Counted from the first letter of the stretch, positions 49,320-60,531 are shown. The stretch is 64,000 nt of DNA from Sapria himalayana (GCA_029783825.1 JAREIK010000742.1:89922-153921), one strand, 5' to 3'. Numbers and translations are program-made. The notes: generated by a model not told the origin, from the sequence alone.

Positions 49320-50180
49320 AACATGAGAGTTGAAGAGATATGCCGTTGTTTTTGATGCTGGAAGCTCGAGTAGTAGAGTGCATGTGTTTTGTTTTGATCA
49401 TAACATGGATCTCATCCCTATAAGCAATAGTCTTGAACTGTTTCTCTAGGTAATTTGTCACTCTCAGCTTTGATTTTATTAATGAATAATGTTGTTAAAT
49501 TATTCTTGTTTTACATCTCACCTCAATGCCATTTTAAACTGCTACCTAACTCTAGTTTTGTTGAAACTAAACCACTCTGAATTGTTCAGGACAATATGTA
49601 ACTAGAACATGTCAATTGGTTCATTTATGATATCTATCATACTATTTTAATGCTAGCTCCTGATTTTTATCTCAGTTCTTTTTATAGATTAATCCAGGGT
49701 TGAGTGCATATGCCAAGGATTCACGTACTGCTGCAAATTTACTTGTTTCTCTTCTTGATAAAGTTGTAGGTGTTGTGCCCTTGGAACTATGACCAAATAC
49801 CCCAATTAGAGTTAGTGTTGGTAAATTTTAGTTTATTCTTTGCATGTCATTTATTTGGAAGTCGAGATGATATAATTATGATCAAATTATGATTTTGTTA
49901 TTTACAATGTTGTGCATTTTGATTTTCATGTAGGTTACTACATGATTGAGAGCTATAGAAGGTGATACATCTAGCAGCATTTTGCAAGAAGTAAGCATTC
50001 ATTTGTGTTCTGTTTTTTTCTTACATGGAGTTTATATTTTCTTTCTATCAATATTTGCATATTTGATTCCCTTTGATTAAGGTTAGAGATCTTTTGAGAG
50101 AGAGAAGTATGCTACAGTATGAGATACATTGTGTCACAATAATGGATGGTTCTCAAGAAGGTTCTTATCAATGGGCATGT
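49320..50180 (+). pseudogene. Captured fragment of an apyrase (GDA1/CD39 nucleoside phosphatase) gene
   Basis: Apyrases hydrolyse nucleoside tri- and diphosphates. Four exon pieces are readable. Exon a (to 49449) has [20 protein letters not shown], the first apyrase conserved region. The terminal Gln codon is TAG, followed by a GT donor at 49450. Exon b from 49688 has INPGLSAYAKDSRTAANLL, VSLLDKVVGVVPLEL, a stop, then PNTPIRV. Exon c from 49935 has LRAIEGDTSSSILQE with a stop at the start. Exon d from 50082 has [19 protein letters not shown] and [11 protein letters not shown], the EGxYxW conserved region. Intron edges are GT at 49450 and 49991 and AG at 49687, about 49934 and 50081. The order and spacing are those of the N-terminal third of a plant apyrase. 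Stops make it a dead fragment. Confidence 0.85.
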
Positions 50181-52098
50181 CCATTAAGCACTTAAACTCT
50201 TATTAAATTGCTATTTTAGAAGGATATGTCGATATGATAAGATAATTCTATTGTGCTCTAGATGAAAATGTAGCATAGTGCCTTTTTGAAGGGCAAAAGA
50301 ACAAGGCCATTTAATTGAACTTGGTAAAACACAAAACTGATTGGCTGAGATGGTGACTAAGGCATTGACATGAGCATTATTAAAAAAAGTAGTGTAGCGC
50401 CTCATGTGTGCATGTGTGTGAATTGACTCAAAAGTTTAATGAAACTTCATTTCTTGGTGTTCTTTTGATTGACAAAATCTGGGTGCCATGTCATCAAAAT
50501 GTTTGAATTTTTCACCTGCTAATGTAAGACTGTCATTAGAGGTGGCAAATGTATTGAGCAACCTGGCCACACAGTCAATTTTTTTGGGCTTTGTCGCTTC
50601 TAGAGGGAAGCCCCTTGTGCTTCAATATCAATTACCATGATATTATCCAAATCACCAACCTACCCTAGTCAAATTTGTCTTGTTTGACAAATCATTCTCA
50701 GGTCATTCTCGAGTACTACCGATTAGGTTGAAACTGTCAACCTGATCTCATGTGCCAAATTTGTTTTAAAACTATTATTGCATTGGGTTAGGAAGAGTTG
50801 GACTCCAAATTTGAGTTCGACATGTGATCTCATGCACTATATTCTTTTTTTATAAAATGATTGAGTATCTGTCATGCCAGATTAATGCATCATCTGTGAT
50901 TGTTGGCTTGTCACGACCTATAGTCATTTTAGATTATTAATTAATGAATTTAATTTTGACATAATGGCTATTCTAGACATTGCATAACCATCAACAATCA
51001 GTTGTTTAGATTCTATAATATCCAAATCCAACTTTATAAAAATAATTTTAAAAATTCAATTATTTTTCAATTAAATAAAAAATTTATATTTTTTTCTTTA
51101 TATTCTATTTTTCTTTGTATCATTATCTATGATTTTCAAAGATTGAAAGTTAAAATAAAATTTATTTTTTTATTTTATTTTATTTTTACTATTATATTTT
51201 TATAAAATTACTTATTTTAAAGTATGTAAATTATAATTTTATATAAATTTCTAATATATCAGTGATGGTGTCCAATGAACAATGAAATAATGAAAATTTG
51301 TGATGAAGATTTAATTTTGTAAGGTACATTATATATATTTTTTATTTTACTTTTATATAGAGAGTTATAATGAAATACTAAGATATTTTTCTTCTACTAT
51401 ATATATATATATTCCTTCTAATAAAATGAATCATAGTAAATTAAATAATAATGAAATTAATATTTTAGATACTTTTAATTTAGATAATAATAACCAAACT
51501 CATAGGTCTATTTCTAATTTGTCTTAAAATCTTAAATATCCCTATGTACAAAAAATTTTAGTTTTAATTGAATTTTTGTAGTACGAGTTATTTTAATATA
51601 ATTAAAAATAAAAATATTAAGGATTTTAAGAAAATTACGCTCAATGTAGATAAACATGAATTTTATATAAATATTTAAAAAATAAATATATTAGAAGTAG
51701 TAAGCATTATCATTATTTTAAAGAAGTTCTTGAAGTGATGAAGCATGTTCTCCTCTATGATTAAAGTTTCATAGGAAAAGTAAAGTCTCTTGTAATTCAA
51801 ATAGAAATTGTGTGGTTGAATCAGGCAGGGCAACCAAAGAAGTTAGTTCGAGAATATTCTTATATGCTTGTTGTGTTTAGGCTTTCATAGGGGTTGATAT
51901 TGTTGCATCTAAGTTTTATGAGCCGGATAAGATGCTCTACAACCTCAAATGCAAGCAAGAGACAAGAAGTTGATTTCTCTGTGAGCTCGTAACAGGTTCG
52001 ACATAGCATTGAACTGTGAAAGTTTTTGTTTTTTTTTGTTTATAATTTGATTTAGTTGCTTGGATTGGACATAAACCTTTAATTCTTGTTCTAGGAAG
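50181..52098. other. AT-rich central part of the CACTA-like element
   Basis: No gene recognised. 50520-50900 has moderate base composition and may be old captured or intron sequence. 50930-51720 is very AT-rich. 51720-51960 has short plus-strand open stretches without a match I know. Confidence 0.4.
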
Positions 52099-52182
52099 AT
52101 GTCGAGAGCTGCTCTCAAGGACATGTACAAGATGCTCATGAATCAGCATTCTATAGCCTCAATCTCCGATTACTACAGTGTA
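52099..52182 (+). other. Possible captured exon, unidentified
   Basis: Plus strand, preceded by TTCTAG (acceptor-like): reads KMSRAALKDMYKMLMNQHS then IASISDYYS. It lies about 175 bases upstream of the PMT-like exon. Too short to assign. Confidence 0.3.
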
Positions 52183-52189
52183 TATGTAC

Positions 52190-52190
<1 letters not shown>

Positions 52191-52230
<40 letters not shown>
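52191..52230. repeat. (TA)n microsatellite
   Basis: About 18 TA units, just upstream of the duplicated segment. Confidence 0.9.
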
Positions 52231-52233
<3 letters not shown>

Positions 52234-52403
52234 TTATATATTTAATTAGTGAAATGCTAGTATATATGTACATATATTCTGCATTATTATATATTTATCA
52301 AAATAAAATCTTATTTATTTATTTTGATTTAATTGATTGGTTTAATTTTCGTATAGATATGGTACCACAATGTTCCCCATATAAAGGTTGTAGAAGTGAA
52401 GGG
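52228..52403. repeat. Segmental duplication, copy 1 (intron end and start of PMT-like exon)
   Basis: Shares with 53812-53992 the order: AGTATTATATAT, AGT(G/A)AAATGCTA, TATATATGTACATATAT, TTTATTTATT, TTGGTTTAATTTTC or GACTGGTTTAATTTTC, then the exon start (TACCA(C/T)AATGTTCCCCA). Confidence 0.8.
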
Positions 52404-52565
52404 ACATCATAATTAAGTTAAAGTTACAGGCGAATATCTCACTTTTCTTGGTGGTGGCACCAAATTCAAAAATGGAGCTCTGCACTACATCTACTTCATC
52501 AACAAATTGGTTCTTTCCCTAATTGTAGAAGCATATAGATCTATTGCATCAAATACCATTTACTG
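52357..52565 (+). pseudogene. Captured exon of a PMT24/26-type putative methyltransferase
   Basis: Plant Golgi 'putative methyltransferases' (DUF248 family, related to QUA2) have a GGGTxF motif before the SAM-binding domain. Here, after an intron end GTATAG at 52356, the plus strand reads IWYHNVPHIKVVEVKGHHN, a stop, then VKVTGEYLTFLGGGTKFKNG and ALHYIYFINK. The match to PMT24/26-like proteins is strong up to ALHYI(D)FI and then fades into a frame that stops at 52563. The SAM-binding and catalytic part is absent. A decayed copy of the exon start lies at 53949-53985. Dead fragment. Confidence 0.78.
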
Positions 52566-53035
52566 AGGCTGCTAAAAGGGTACTCTTTTTGTGTGTGTGA
52601 TGTGTGTTCATTCTATGAGTAACTTTCATTTGAATACCTGCTTTTCTAAATAATTTAATATATCAATGTTTTTTGGAATGGAACTAAATCTAAGAAACCA
52701 TTGGATAAATAGACTTGTAATATTCAATTTTGTTTTGATTGTTTGTTTAATTTTTATGGTTCATATTTAAAAAGAAACCAATTGTGTCACTGATATTGTT
52801 GCAAACAAAAATGAGTTTTTTCCCTAGTGTAGCAAAAATGGTGCTTTTCCTTGAGCTTTGGATGCTTATTTTCATACTTCATTTTATTGTCATCTTGTAT
52901 TATTTTTGAATTATTGAATATATTCCTCAAAGGATGTTGTATTTGATAATGTATTTCTAGATATCTGAGTTAAAGGCAGCTATATCAATAAGTGAATACT
53001 AGATTATTACTGAATGTGCAGTTTCTAACATTTCA
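52566..53035. other. Spacer, no gene recognised
   Basis: AT-rich. A short plus-strand stretch ISELKAAISISEY near 52960-53000 may belong with the next entry. Confidence 0.35.
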
Positions 53036-53252
53036 GAGGTGCCTAATGTCATTCCTCCCTTGCACTATGATGTTATGATATCTGATGTTTTGGAATCTAT
53101 GGTTTCTGGTGATCTCATTGGCAATGAATCTGATGTTATGGCTAGGGAGCTCTAGTGTTCTGTTAAAGTTTTTGGGGTCATCAATCTAGTTAAGCTGAGT
53201 TTATTCACTGGGGTTGCAAGAGAATCTTCCCTGGCCACAGCACAAGTAAAGG
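53036..53252 (+). other. Coding-like stretch of unknown origin in the CACTA-like element
   Basis: Plus strand, starting after an AG: EVPNVIPPLHYDVMISDVLE, SMVSGDLIGNESDVMAREL, one stop, then CSVKVFGVINLVKLSLFTGV and ARESSLATAQ, followed by a GTAAAG donor-like site. The composition is more balanced than its flanks. It may be another captured exon; I do not recognise the family. Confidence 0.4.
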
Positions 53253-53811
53253 TTATATTTGATAAATTGACTTTTTTTTCTATTTTTTTCCGAGTGTTGT
53301 AAAAAGATTATTGTTCCTCATTGTGCTCGATTTGAAATGGGTATTACTCACATACATAAGCTTATGTAGTATTGCTCCATGTCTCATACATCAGTCATTC
53401 TAAGCTTTTTTATGTTGGACAAAAATGAGATTGAGTTTTAATGCTAATAATTCCAAATAATTATATTTATAATTTTTTGAAAATAATTGCACTATATAAA
53501 CTATGGTGAATTGAGTAATAATAAATATAATATAAAATAATTGGAGCATCCTAATACCAGGAGTTTTCAGTAGAATATTAATACATAGTCAAATATACTT
53601 GTGTATATACGTGCATTTTTATATTATGGTATGTATATTTTAATGTATATGTAACTATACATATATTGTGATGTATATATGTACACACACACACACACAC
53701 ATATTTATATATATGTACATATATATTGTCGTATTATACTTAAGATATAAGTTGTATTGCATAATTTTAGAGAACATAATCTATTGTACTACATAATATA
53801 TGTGCATATAT
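53253..53811. other. AT-rich spacer with (AC)n
   Basis: No gene seen. A short (AC)n run lies at 53682-53700, with ATGTACATATAT units on both sides. Confidence 0.45.
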
Positions 53812-53992
53812 CTATAGTATTATATATGTAACTAGTAAAATGCTAATATATATGTACATATATACTATAGTATTATATATATATCAAACCATAACATTTT
53901 TTATTTATTTGTTTTGTTTTGATTGACTGGTTTAATTTTCATACATATATGATACCATAATGTTCCCCAAACATAGCTTATATAAGTGAAAA
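53812..53992. repeat. Segmental duplication, copy 2 (decayed PMT-like exon start)
   Basis: Second copy of 52228-52403. The exon part reads YHNVPQT, stop, LI, stop, VK. It has no intact AG acceptor (ATACAT where copy 1 has GTATAG). Confidence 0.78.
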
Positions 53993-54516
53993 GATTTTTC
54001 AGTAGACATGATGTGGTGCGGCTAGGACAGCCTTGTCACAGTAGAAAGATAGTGACTACAAAAGTTAGGAGAGAGAAAGCAACATCAATTTCACAGACAG
54101 ATTATACTTTATGCAATAGTATTAGATATATTGATGAAGAAAATGCAATACAATTTTGATATGTTTTTGTTTTATCTATGTAACATATTGTATCAAAATA
54201 ATTTATTAACTATTTCTAATTTTTGTTAATTATAAATAATGGTTTATCATTTATGTTTTTATTCAATTTAATATAAAAACTTAAAAATATGTAATCAAAT
54301 TCTTTGTAAAAAAAATAATATAGTGAAAATAGTTTTGGAATGAAAATACGTAGGGAATTTTATGTCATTAAGAAATTAGATTAAAGAATTTTTTTCTCGT
54401 TAGTTTTTTGTGACGAGCGCTTTAGCTTGAGAAAATTTCCATTGTTAATCTATTGTTATTCTATTTTAGCGATGGAAATATCCCATATAATGAGGGATTT
54501 TCCCCTAGCTTTTTGA
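53993..54516. other. Right arm of the CACTA-like element
   Basis: AT-rich, non-coding. Subterminal motifs include GACGAGCGCTTTAGC (near 54413), TTAGCGATGGAA (54465-54476) and GAGGGATTTTCCCCTAGC (54492-54509). Confidence 0.6.
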
Positions 54517-54532
54517 GATTTTTATTGTAGTG
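54517..54532 (-). repeat. Right terminal inverted repeat of the CACTA-like element
   Basis: Plus strand GATTTTTATTGTAGTG; its reverse complement CACTACAATAAAAATC matches the left end. Confidence 0.8.
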
Positions 54533-54950
54533 TCTTATTCTTATTATTCTTCTTATTCTTATTATTTTTATTATTCTTCTTATTCTCCTTATTACTCTTA
54601 TTTTTCTATTTCTACTAAGTATTAAAATTCTTCTTATTCTACTTATTCTTCAAAATCTTCTTATTATTCTTATTATTCTTATTCTTATTCTTATTTTTCT
54701 TCTTTTCCTTCTTATTCATTTTATTCTTCTTATTCTACTTATTCTTTATATTCTTCATATTCTTCTTATTCATATTATTTCTTCTCTTATTTTTATTCTT
54801 CTTATTCTTATTATTATTCTTATTTTTCTTATTCTTCTTAATCTTTTTTTTCTTCTTATTCTACTTATTCTTCTTATTTTACTTTTTTTTCTTATTCTTC
54901 TAACTCTTATTTTCTTCTTATTCTTTTTATTCTTCTTTTTCTTTTTTTTT
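54533..54950. repeat. TTCTTA array, proximal part of the LINE-G tail
   Basis: Same repeat type as 43123-45714, from which the CACTA-like element separates it. Together they make a tail of about 3.0 kb. It ends at the LINE-G 3' box. Confidence 0.93.
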
Positions 54951-56537
54951 TATAAAGGTTTGTTTTATTATTATAACCCTCTTTTTTGGCGGAGGACTAC
55001 TATTTTTACAAGCTAAGATCTACCAATTTTCTCTTTTACACCTACTTACAAAATAAATAAAAAAATGAGCCATAACATTCTAACATTTTAATAAAAGCCC
55101 ATAGTAGACTTTCATAGACTGGAATTTGAGTTGGTTTTTTGCTAAGCCACTGACTATTTTTGCTAAAATGGAAGATTTTGGCATCTAAATTTTAGGGCTT
55201 TTCTTAATCTCCTCGGCTTACTTCTTTCCTTAGCTTATGGTGTTCTCCTTATGGCCAGGACCTTCCATGTTCCTTATGCTTTGTAGAAAGTTCTTTTACC
55301 TTCGTTGACTTGTCCATGCTTCTTTTGTCAGAGACTCGTTTGTAGACAAGTACACCAGCAATCTCTGACTCTCCTCCAGTATCTACCTCTCTTGCACAGC
55401 CCCTTATACACCCATCTAATAGATCAAACAAACAACAAGCACAGACAAACACCCAACAGACTCTGACTCGATACGAATTAAATCCACTTTTCCAGACATA
55501 TATGCAAGCACCTAGTAGACTTGCAAATATGACAGCCTGCTATACATCTAATTACCCTCCCTAACCCCTTGTTTCTGCAAAATAGAATCAACCACAACCA
55601 TTAGTCAAATAATGATTCCAGAAAATACCTGCTCTTACCTAATCTGGTGGATTGGCAACATCGCATGGTGCATGCAGTCTCTTTACTGCATTTCAGCTAC
55701 TCTGAATTTTAATTTTTCTGGATTTTTTCCACTTTTTAGATATCCATGCTTTTGCTTTAGCACTTCATAGAGAGACAGCTTATAGATGCTCTTTAACTTC
55801 AGCGCTTTATTTTGTCTCAATTTCCAATTGCACCAATGCCTCCTTTGTCACTCTTATTCTGAATTTTCCAGCTTTCAATAGCTGCAGAACTAGCCTCCTA
55901 TTCTAGACACTTACATGCCCTAAATCTATAAGTTAAAGTAAATTAACGCATGACTTTTCCACAGCATTCACACATATCCTCTTAACATGGGATTAATACA
56001 GACAGTACACCAAACAAAAGTATTCGAAGATCATAACAATTCTAGCAACTGCTGGATTTTCTGGGTCTTTTTTCTGTGGTATTGTGCTGCTAAGAGAAGA
56101 GAAGATAACAGGATAATATACTAACATTCAAATGCTTACCTTGCACTTTCCCATTAGCCTTCGCATTGTTCACCTGCAGAGACAGAAATTCCCCTGCATA
56201 GAGGCTACCGCAACGACATACCAATCTTACAAACTTCATAGATATATGATTCTCATATTTTATTCTTTGTACTAATCTTTTCTGGACCGTGTACCTAGTA
56301 AGATAGACAAGTAGAAGCACAACACAGCAAATATACAGACTTCCTGCCCTCGCTATGTTTTACCGTGACTTCATTGATGATGATTTACATATATATATCT
56401 AAACCACGCAAGCTAAACTTGTTGGGCTAGAGATTAGAAGGTTGGCTTTTGTCAGTTTATACATACTTCCATCAGGACCAGGAAATTTGTAAGCTTTATT
56501 TTCCAGCTACTAACCAGCACATTCATACTCTTAGCAT
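54951..56537 (-). other. 3' UTR of LINE-G
   Basis: The longest 3' UTR here, 1.6 kb, non-coding. The distal part is homologous to LINE-E 30000-30950. The TCAGGACCAGG box lies at 56474-56484, 54 bases past the ORF2 stop. Confidence 0.75.
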
Positions 56538-59500
56538 TTAATTGGAACATTCATCATTAGAGGAAAGAGTTTTTATTATTCTAATGTATGGGAGTTCTTC
56601 CTTATCCATTTTTTTAATTCCTTTAAATTTTTCTGGGAGAGACTCTTGTTCATATTTCTGAAAATTTTTATTTCTTCCTTCTTTAGCTAACTTGTCTGCC
56701 AGTGAGTTAGCTTCCCTATAAATATGTATGATTGATGCATTTAAAGCTTCTACTAGTATATTAATATTTTCTAACTCTTCTTCATATTTCCACATGCTAC
56801 TTTTTTTATTTACTAGATCAACTAAGATTTTAAAATCTATCTGTATATCTAGATTTGATAGATTTTCAGATTTACACACCCGTAAACCTTCTCTTAATGC
56901 TAAGATTTCAGCATGTATTGCAGATGAGGCTTTAATGACTCCCGAATAAGAAAGTATAAGAAGACCATTATGGTCTCTTACGGCCCCCCCACCTCCTGCT
57001 AAACCTATGTTTCTATCGAAGCTACCATCAGTGTTTAAGTTACTTTGTTGATGAGAGGTTTGTAGGCCCCGAGCGACGTACGCTAAGGTAGTCAGCATCT
57101 GGGCCGATCGGTAGCTGGCTTTTCCCACTTAACTACTATGACCTTATATGGAGGAGATTTTGCAACTGTGAGGTTCCAGTAGTTAAGAGAGTCTATGTCT
57201 AGGTAAGAGTTTCTGGCTACTATCGGATTAGCTTTCGAGGTGATTATTATTTCTTTCTTAATGGCCTTCCATATATCTTCAACTACCATAGTGCGACCTT
57301 CATATCTACTACTATTCCTGGCTTTCCATATACACCAGATGGTAATGTGAGGAATATTATTTTTAAGCAAAGTGTGAAGACTATGCTGTGAGTGAGCCAA
57401 GCTCCACTTAAGGAGTCTATCTCTAATAGAAGAACATTTATGTTTAATACCCATTTCAGTTTCTAATCTTTTCCATATTACCGATGCAATATTTTCTTGA
57501 GAGAACAAGTGATCTAATGTTTCTGTGGCATAGAAACAGCATTCGCACCTGGAGGGGAGTTGTATACCTTTCCTTTTTATGTTTTCATCTATCGGTACAA
57601 TGTTTGAGAGCACTTTCCATGTATGAGTTTTAATTTTTTGACTATTATCATTATTCCAGACCCATTTAAATAAAGGTTGCACAACCTTCCTGTTTCTCAC
57701 TATTTATTTAATGGATTTGAGAGAGAAAGAACCATCTGCACTCAAAATCCATTTCCAGCCATTTTTGGAGAATTTGGAGTATTTGTCAACTATTTCTCTA
57801 TGATTGAGCATTTGTAGCCAGACTTGTGAGGCTTTGTTCTTTCTTCTATCTTTGCTTGTGTCTCCCTCTATGCAATATTTAGATCTCATAAACTCAGCCC
57901 AAAGGCTATTATTTTCCTTGAGTCTCCACCATCTTTTACATGTCCAGGATTTGGCTAGGTCATTTAACTCAACAAAACCCAGCCCTGCTTCCTGTTTAGG
58001 GTAGCATAAATCTTTCCACTTTTTCCAGTGAAGCTTTCTTTTTCCATTGCTAGATCCCACAGAAAATGGGCCAATTCTTTCTCAATACTTTTCTTAACTG
58101 CCTTTGGAAGATATGTACCCATCTGATTTTGCATGGTTACACTTTGAAGCACATGGGTAATTAAAGTAATCCTACCGCTCATGTTAAGTGATTCTACTTT
58201 CCAACCTGCAATTTTATTTTTGATTTTAACATGTAAGAATTCTAAATACTCTGGTTTTAATTTTCCTTCATAAAGCGGGCAGCCAAGATATTGCATAGCA
58301 TTTTTTTATGAGAAAAACCTATTATTCTATTAATTTTGAAATTTAAGCTTGGTGGGGCATTCTTGGCAGTCATTAATTGACATTTAATGTTATTTATTTT
58401 CTGCCCTGTTTCATTTTTTAATGTTTTTAATAAGTCCTTCAGATTATGTAGGGACTTGGCACTACCATTTGTGAAGATTATCACATCATCCGCATGTGCC
58501 AAACATCCCACTGAGGGGGTATCTTTCGGCTGTCTAAAATGTCCTATTATGTTAGAGTGCATCTTAACTTTAATGTTAATAATTAATAGTTATATGTAAA
58601 TGTTAAAGAGAGAGGGAGAGAGGGAATCTCCCTGTCTTAAACCTCTTAGTGGCTTGATGTCTTTTCTTAGATCTCCATTGACAAGAACATTGATTCATGA
58701 GCTTGATATACATCTATATATCAGATCAATCCAGGTTTCTGAGAAGCCCATCTTTCTAATGGTAAAGCATAAGATATTCCATTCTACTCTATCGAAGGCT
58801 TTAGATAGGTCTAACTTTATCAGGAAATTATGCCCTCTAGTTTTAGTACCTAATTCTTTAATCATTTCTTTAGCTAGACAGATATTCTCCATTATTAGCC
58901 TGTTTTTCATGAATCCTTACTATTCTTTAGATATGATTTTTGGTAGAACTCCAGCTAATCTACTTTGAAGCAACTTAGACAAAATTTTGTAGATGGAGTT
59001 GCATAAGCTAATAGGTCTAAAATCCTCTGCCATTTGAGGATTTTCCGTTTTTGGAATGAGAGCGATATACGTGCTGCTCCATTTCTTACCTATCTCAACT
59101 CCACAAAAAATCCAGATTATGACATTTAAGAGCTCATTTTTTTATAATAGGCCAGCAATTTTGGTAAAATTCATTATTCCACCCATCCGGGCCCGCAGTG
59201 CTTTTTTTGCCCAGACTGAAAACCATAGTCTTTAGTTCTTCTTCATTCGGAAATCTTGTGAGCATATCATTTTCTACACTAGTGATTTTATGTTCAATGT
59301 TATGTAGAAGATAATTTTCACACAGGATTATATCTCCTCTAAATAATCCTTCAAAGTGATCATCAAAGTGATTTTTAATATCTATATCTCTGTTTAACCA
59401 TTTATTTAGATTTTTTATGCCTTTTATTCTATGCTTTTGTATTTTAAGTTTGGCTGATTTCTGAAAGAACTTCGTGTTTTTGTCTCCTTCTTTCAGCCAT

Positions 59501-60531
59501 TTTATTTTGGCTTTTTGTTTCCAGAAGACTTCCTCCATGAGAAGCTTTAGTTTTAATTCGGCTTGTGCTCTATTTAACTCCTTTCTACTGTCTTTATTTT
59601 GAAGTATATAATCATCTAGTTCCCTTTTTTCAACTTCCTGTTCTGCTACAATGATGTTATTATTGATATTGCCAAAGATATCTTTATTCCATTTCCTTAA
59701 GTGTTTTTTAAGTCTATTTAGCTTCATATTCCAGATTTGACCTGGATTACCTGAAGCTTCCTTTGACCATGAATTTTTAACCATATTAATAAATGTGTGA
59801 TGCAAGCACCATGCATTCTGGAATTTAAAAGAGTTATTTATTGGTCTAGATTTTTCTACCGATATGATTAGTGGATTGTGGTCTGAACAGGATCTATTTA
59901 GATGTTTCACTAACGTGGATCCATATGACTCTAGCCATTTTACATTATATAATACTCTGTCTAATCTTGCCCATATGGTCCTTTTATCTTTCTAGTTATT
60001 GCACCAGGTGTAACGAGAGCCTAGGAAGCTTGCTTCCATCAGACTGGCCTCTGATATAGTCTTATTAAAATGAGAGATAGCTTTTTTGTTAGGAAGATTT
60101 TTCCCTGTTTTTTCACAAACTTTCCTTATTATGTTAAAGTCACCTCCTATTATCCAGGGTATGTTAAAATTGGCTATTTTTAGTATGTCGTCCCAAAGGG
60201 ACCTTCTACCTTCTTTGGTGTATTTAGCATAGACTACCGAAATTATTTCATCCCGGGCAGAATCTAAGCTAAAGTTGATCATTTGATCTGAGTCTTCTAA
60301 AATGTTTATGTTAAATATGTTTTTCCAAAATAGCCAAATTTTGTTATTTTTGTGGGAAAATGCCTCATCAAATCCTAAGATATTTTTATAGTGTTCTATC
60401 TGGTCCTTACTTATTATGGGTTCAGCTAATATTATAAGTGGAGTTTTATGGATTTGTATTAATTTTTTAATTCTTTTTCTAGTAGGGGCGTTTCCGATGC
60501 CCCTTGCATTCCAGTAAAGAAATCTAAACAT
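56538..60531 (-). pseudogene. LINE-G ORF2: endonuclease, RT, RNase H (broken)
   Basis: Starts at the ATG at 60531 (MFRFLYWNARGIGN). Endonuclease 59992-60531: IILAEP, IIGGDFNIIRKV, GSRYTWCNN, then a TAG stop. It continues at 59134-59910 with CSDHNPLI and the RT entry TAGPDGWNNEFYQ. RT palm 58695-58910: NRLIMENICLAKEM and KLDLSKAFDRVEWN. The catalytic box at 58257-58562 reads CLAHADDVIIFTNGS, with Tyr of YADD changed to His. Thumb and connector span 57704-58296. The zinc finger is at 57092-57700 (SRCECCFYATETLDHLFS). RNase H at 56538-57128: LNTDGSF, HAEILALREG, IQIDFKI, NSLADKLAKEG. A GC-rich stretch of about 60 bases (57066-57118) sits between WEKP and the RNase H start and shifts the frame. 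Confidence 0.9.

Larger units (their letters stand above)
45715..54532. mobile_element. CACTA-like DNA transposon carrying captured gene pieces
   Basis: 8.8 kb of different composition sitting inside a TTCTTA array. The left end reads TACTACAAGAAAATG and the right end, reverse-complemented, CACTACAATAAAAATC. Both match the CACTACAAGAAAA terminus typical of plant CACTA (En/Spm) elements, with the left first base changed. Subterminal TAGCTAGGGAA/CCCTAGCTAA units are repeated at the left (45750-45960) and GCTAGGGGAAAATCCC stands at the right. TTAGCGATGGAA occurs near both ends (45933 and 54465). The 3-base flanks (TTT and TCT) do not match perfectly. No TNP2-type transposase was recognised, so it is probably non-autonomous. 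Fragments of three host genes lie inside. Confidence 0.8.

Noticed and set aside
45715..54532. A transposase gene in the CACTA-like element
   Set aside because: I looked for a TNP2-like or other transposase reading frame on both strands and saw none. What is readable belongs to captured host fragments.
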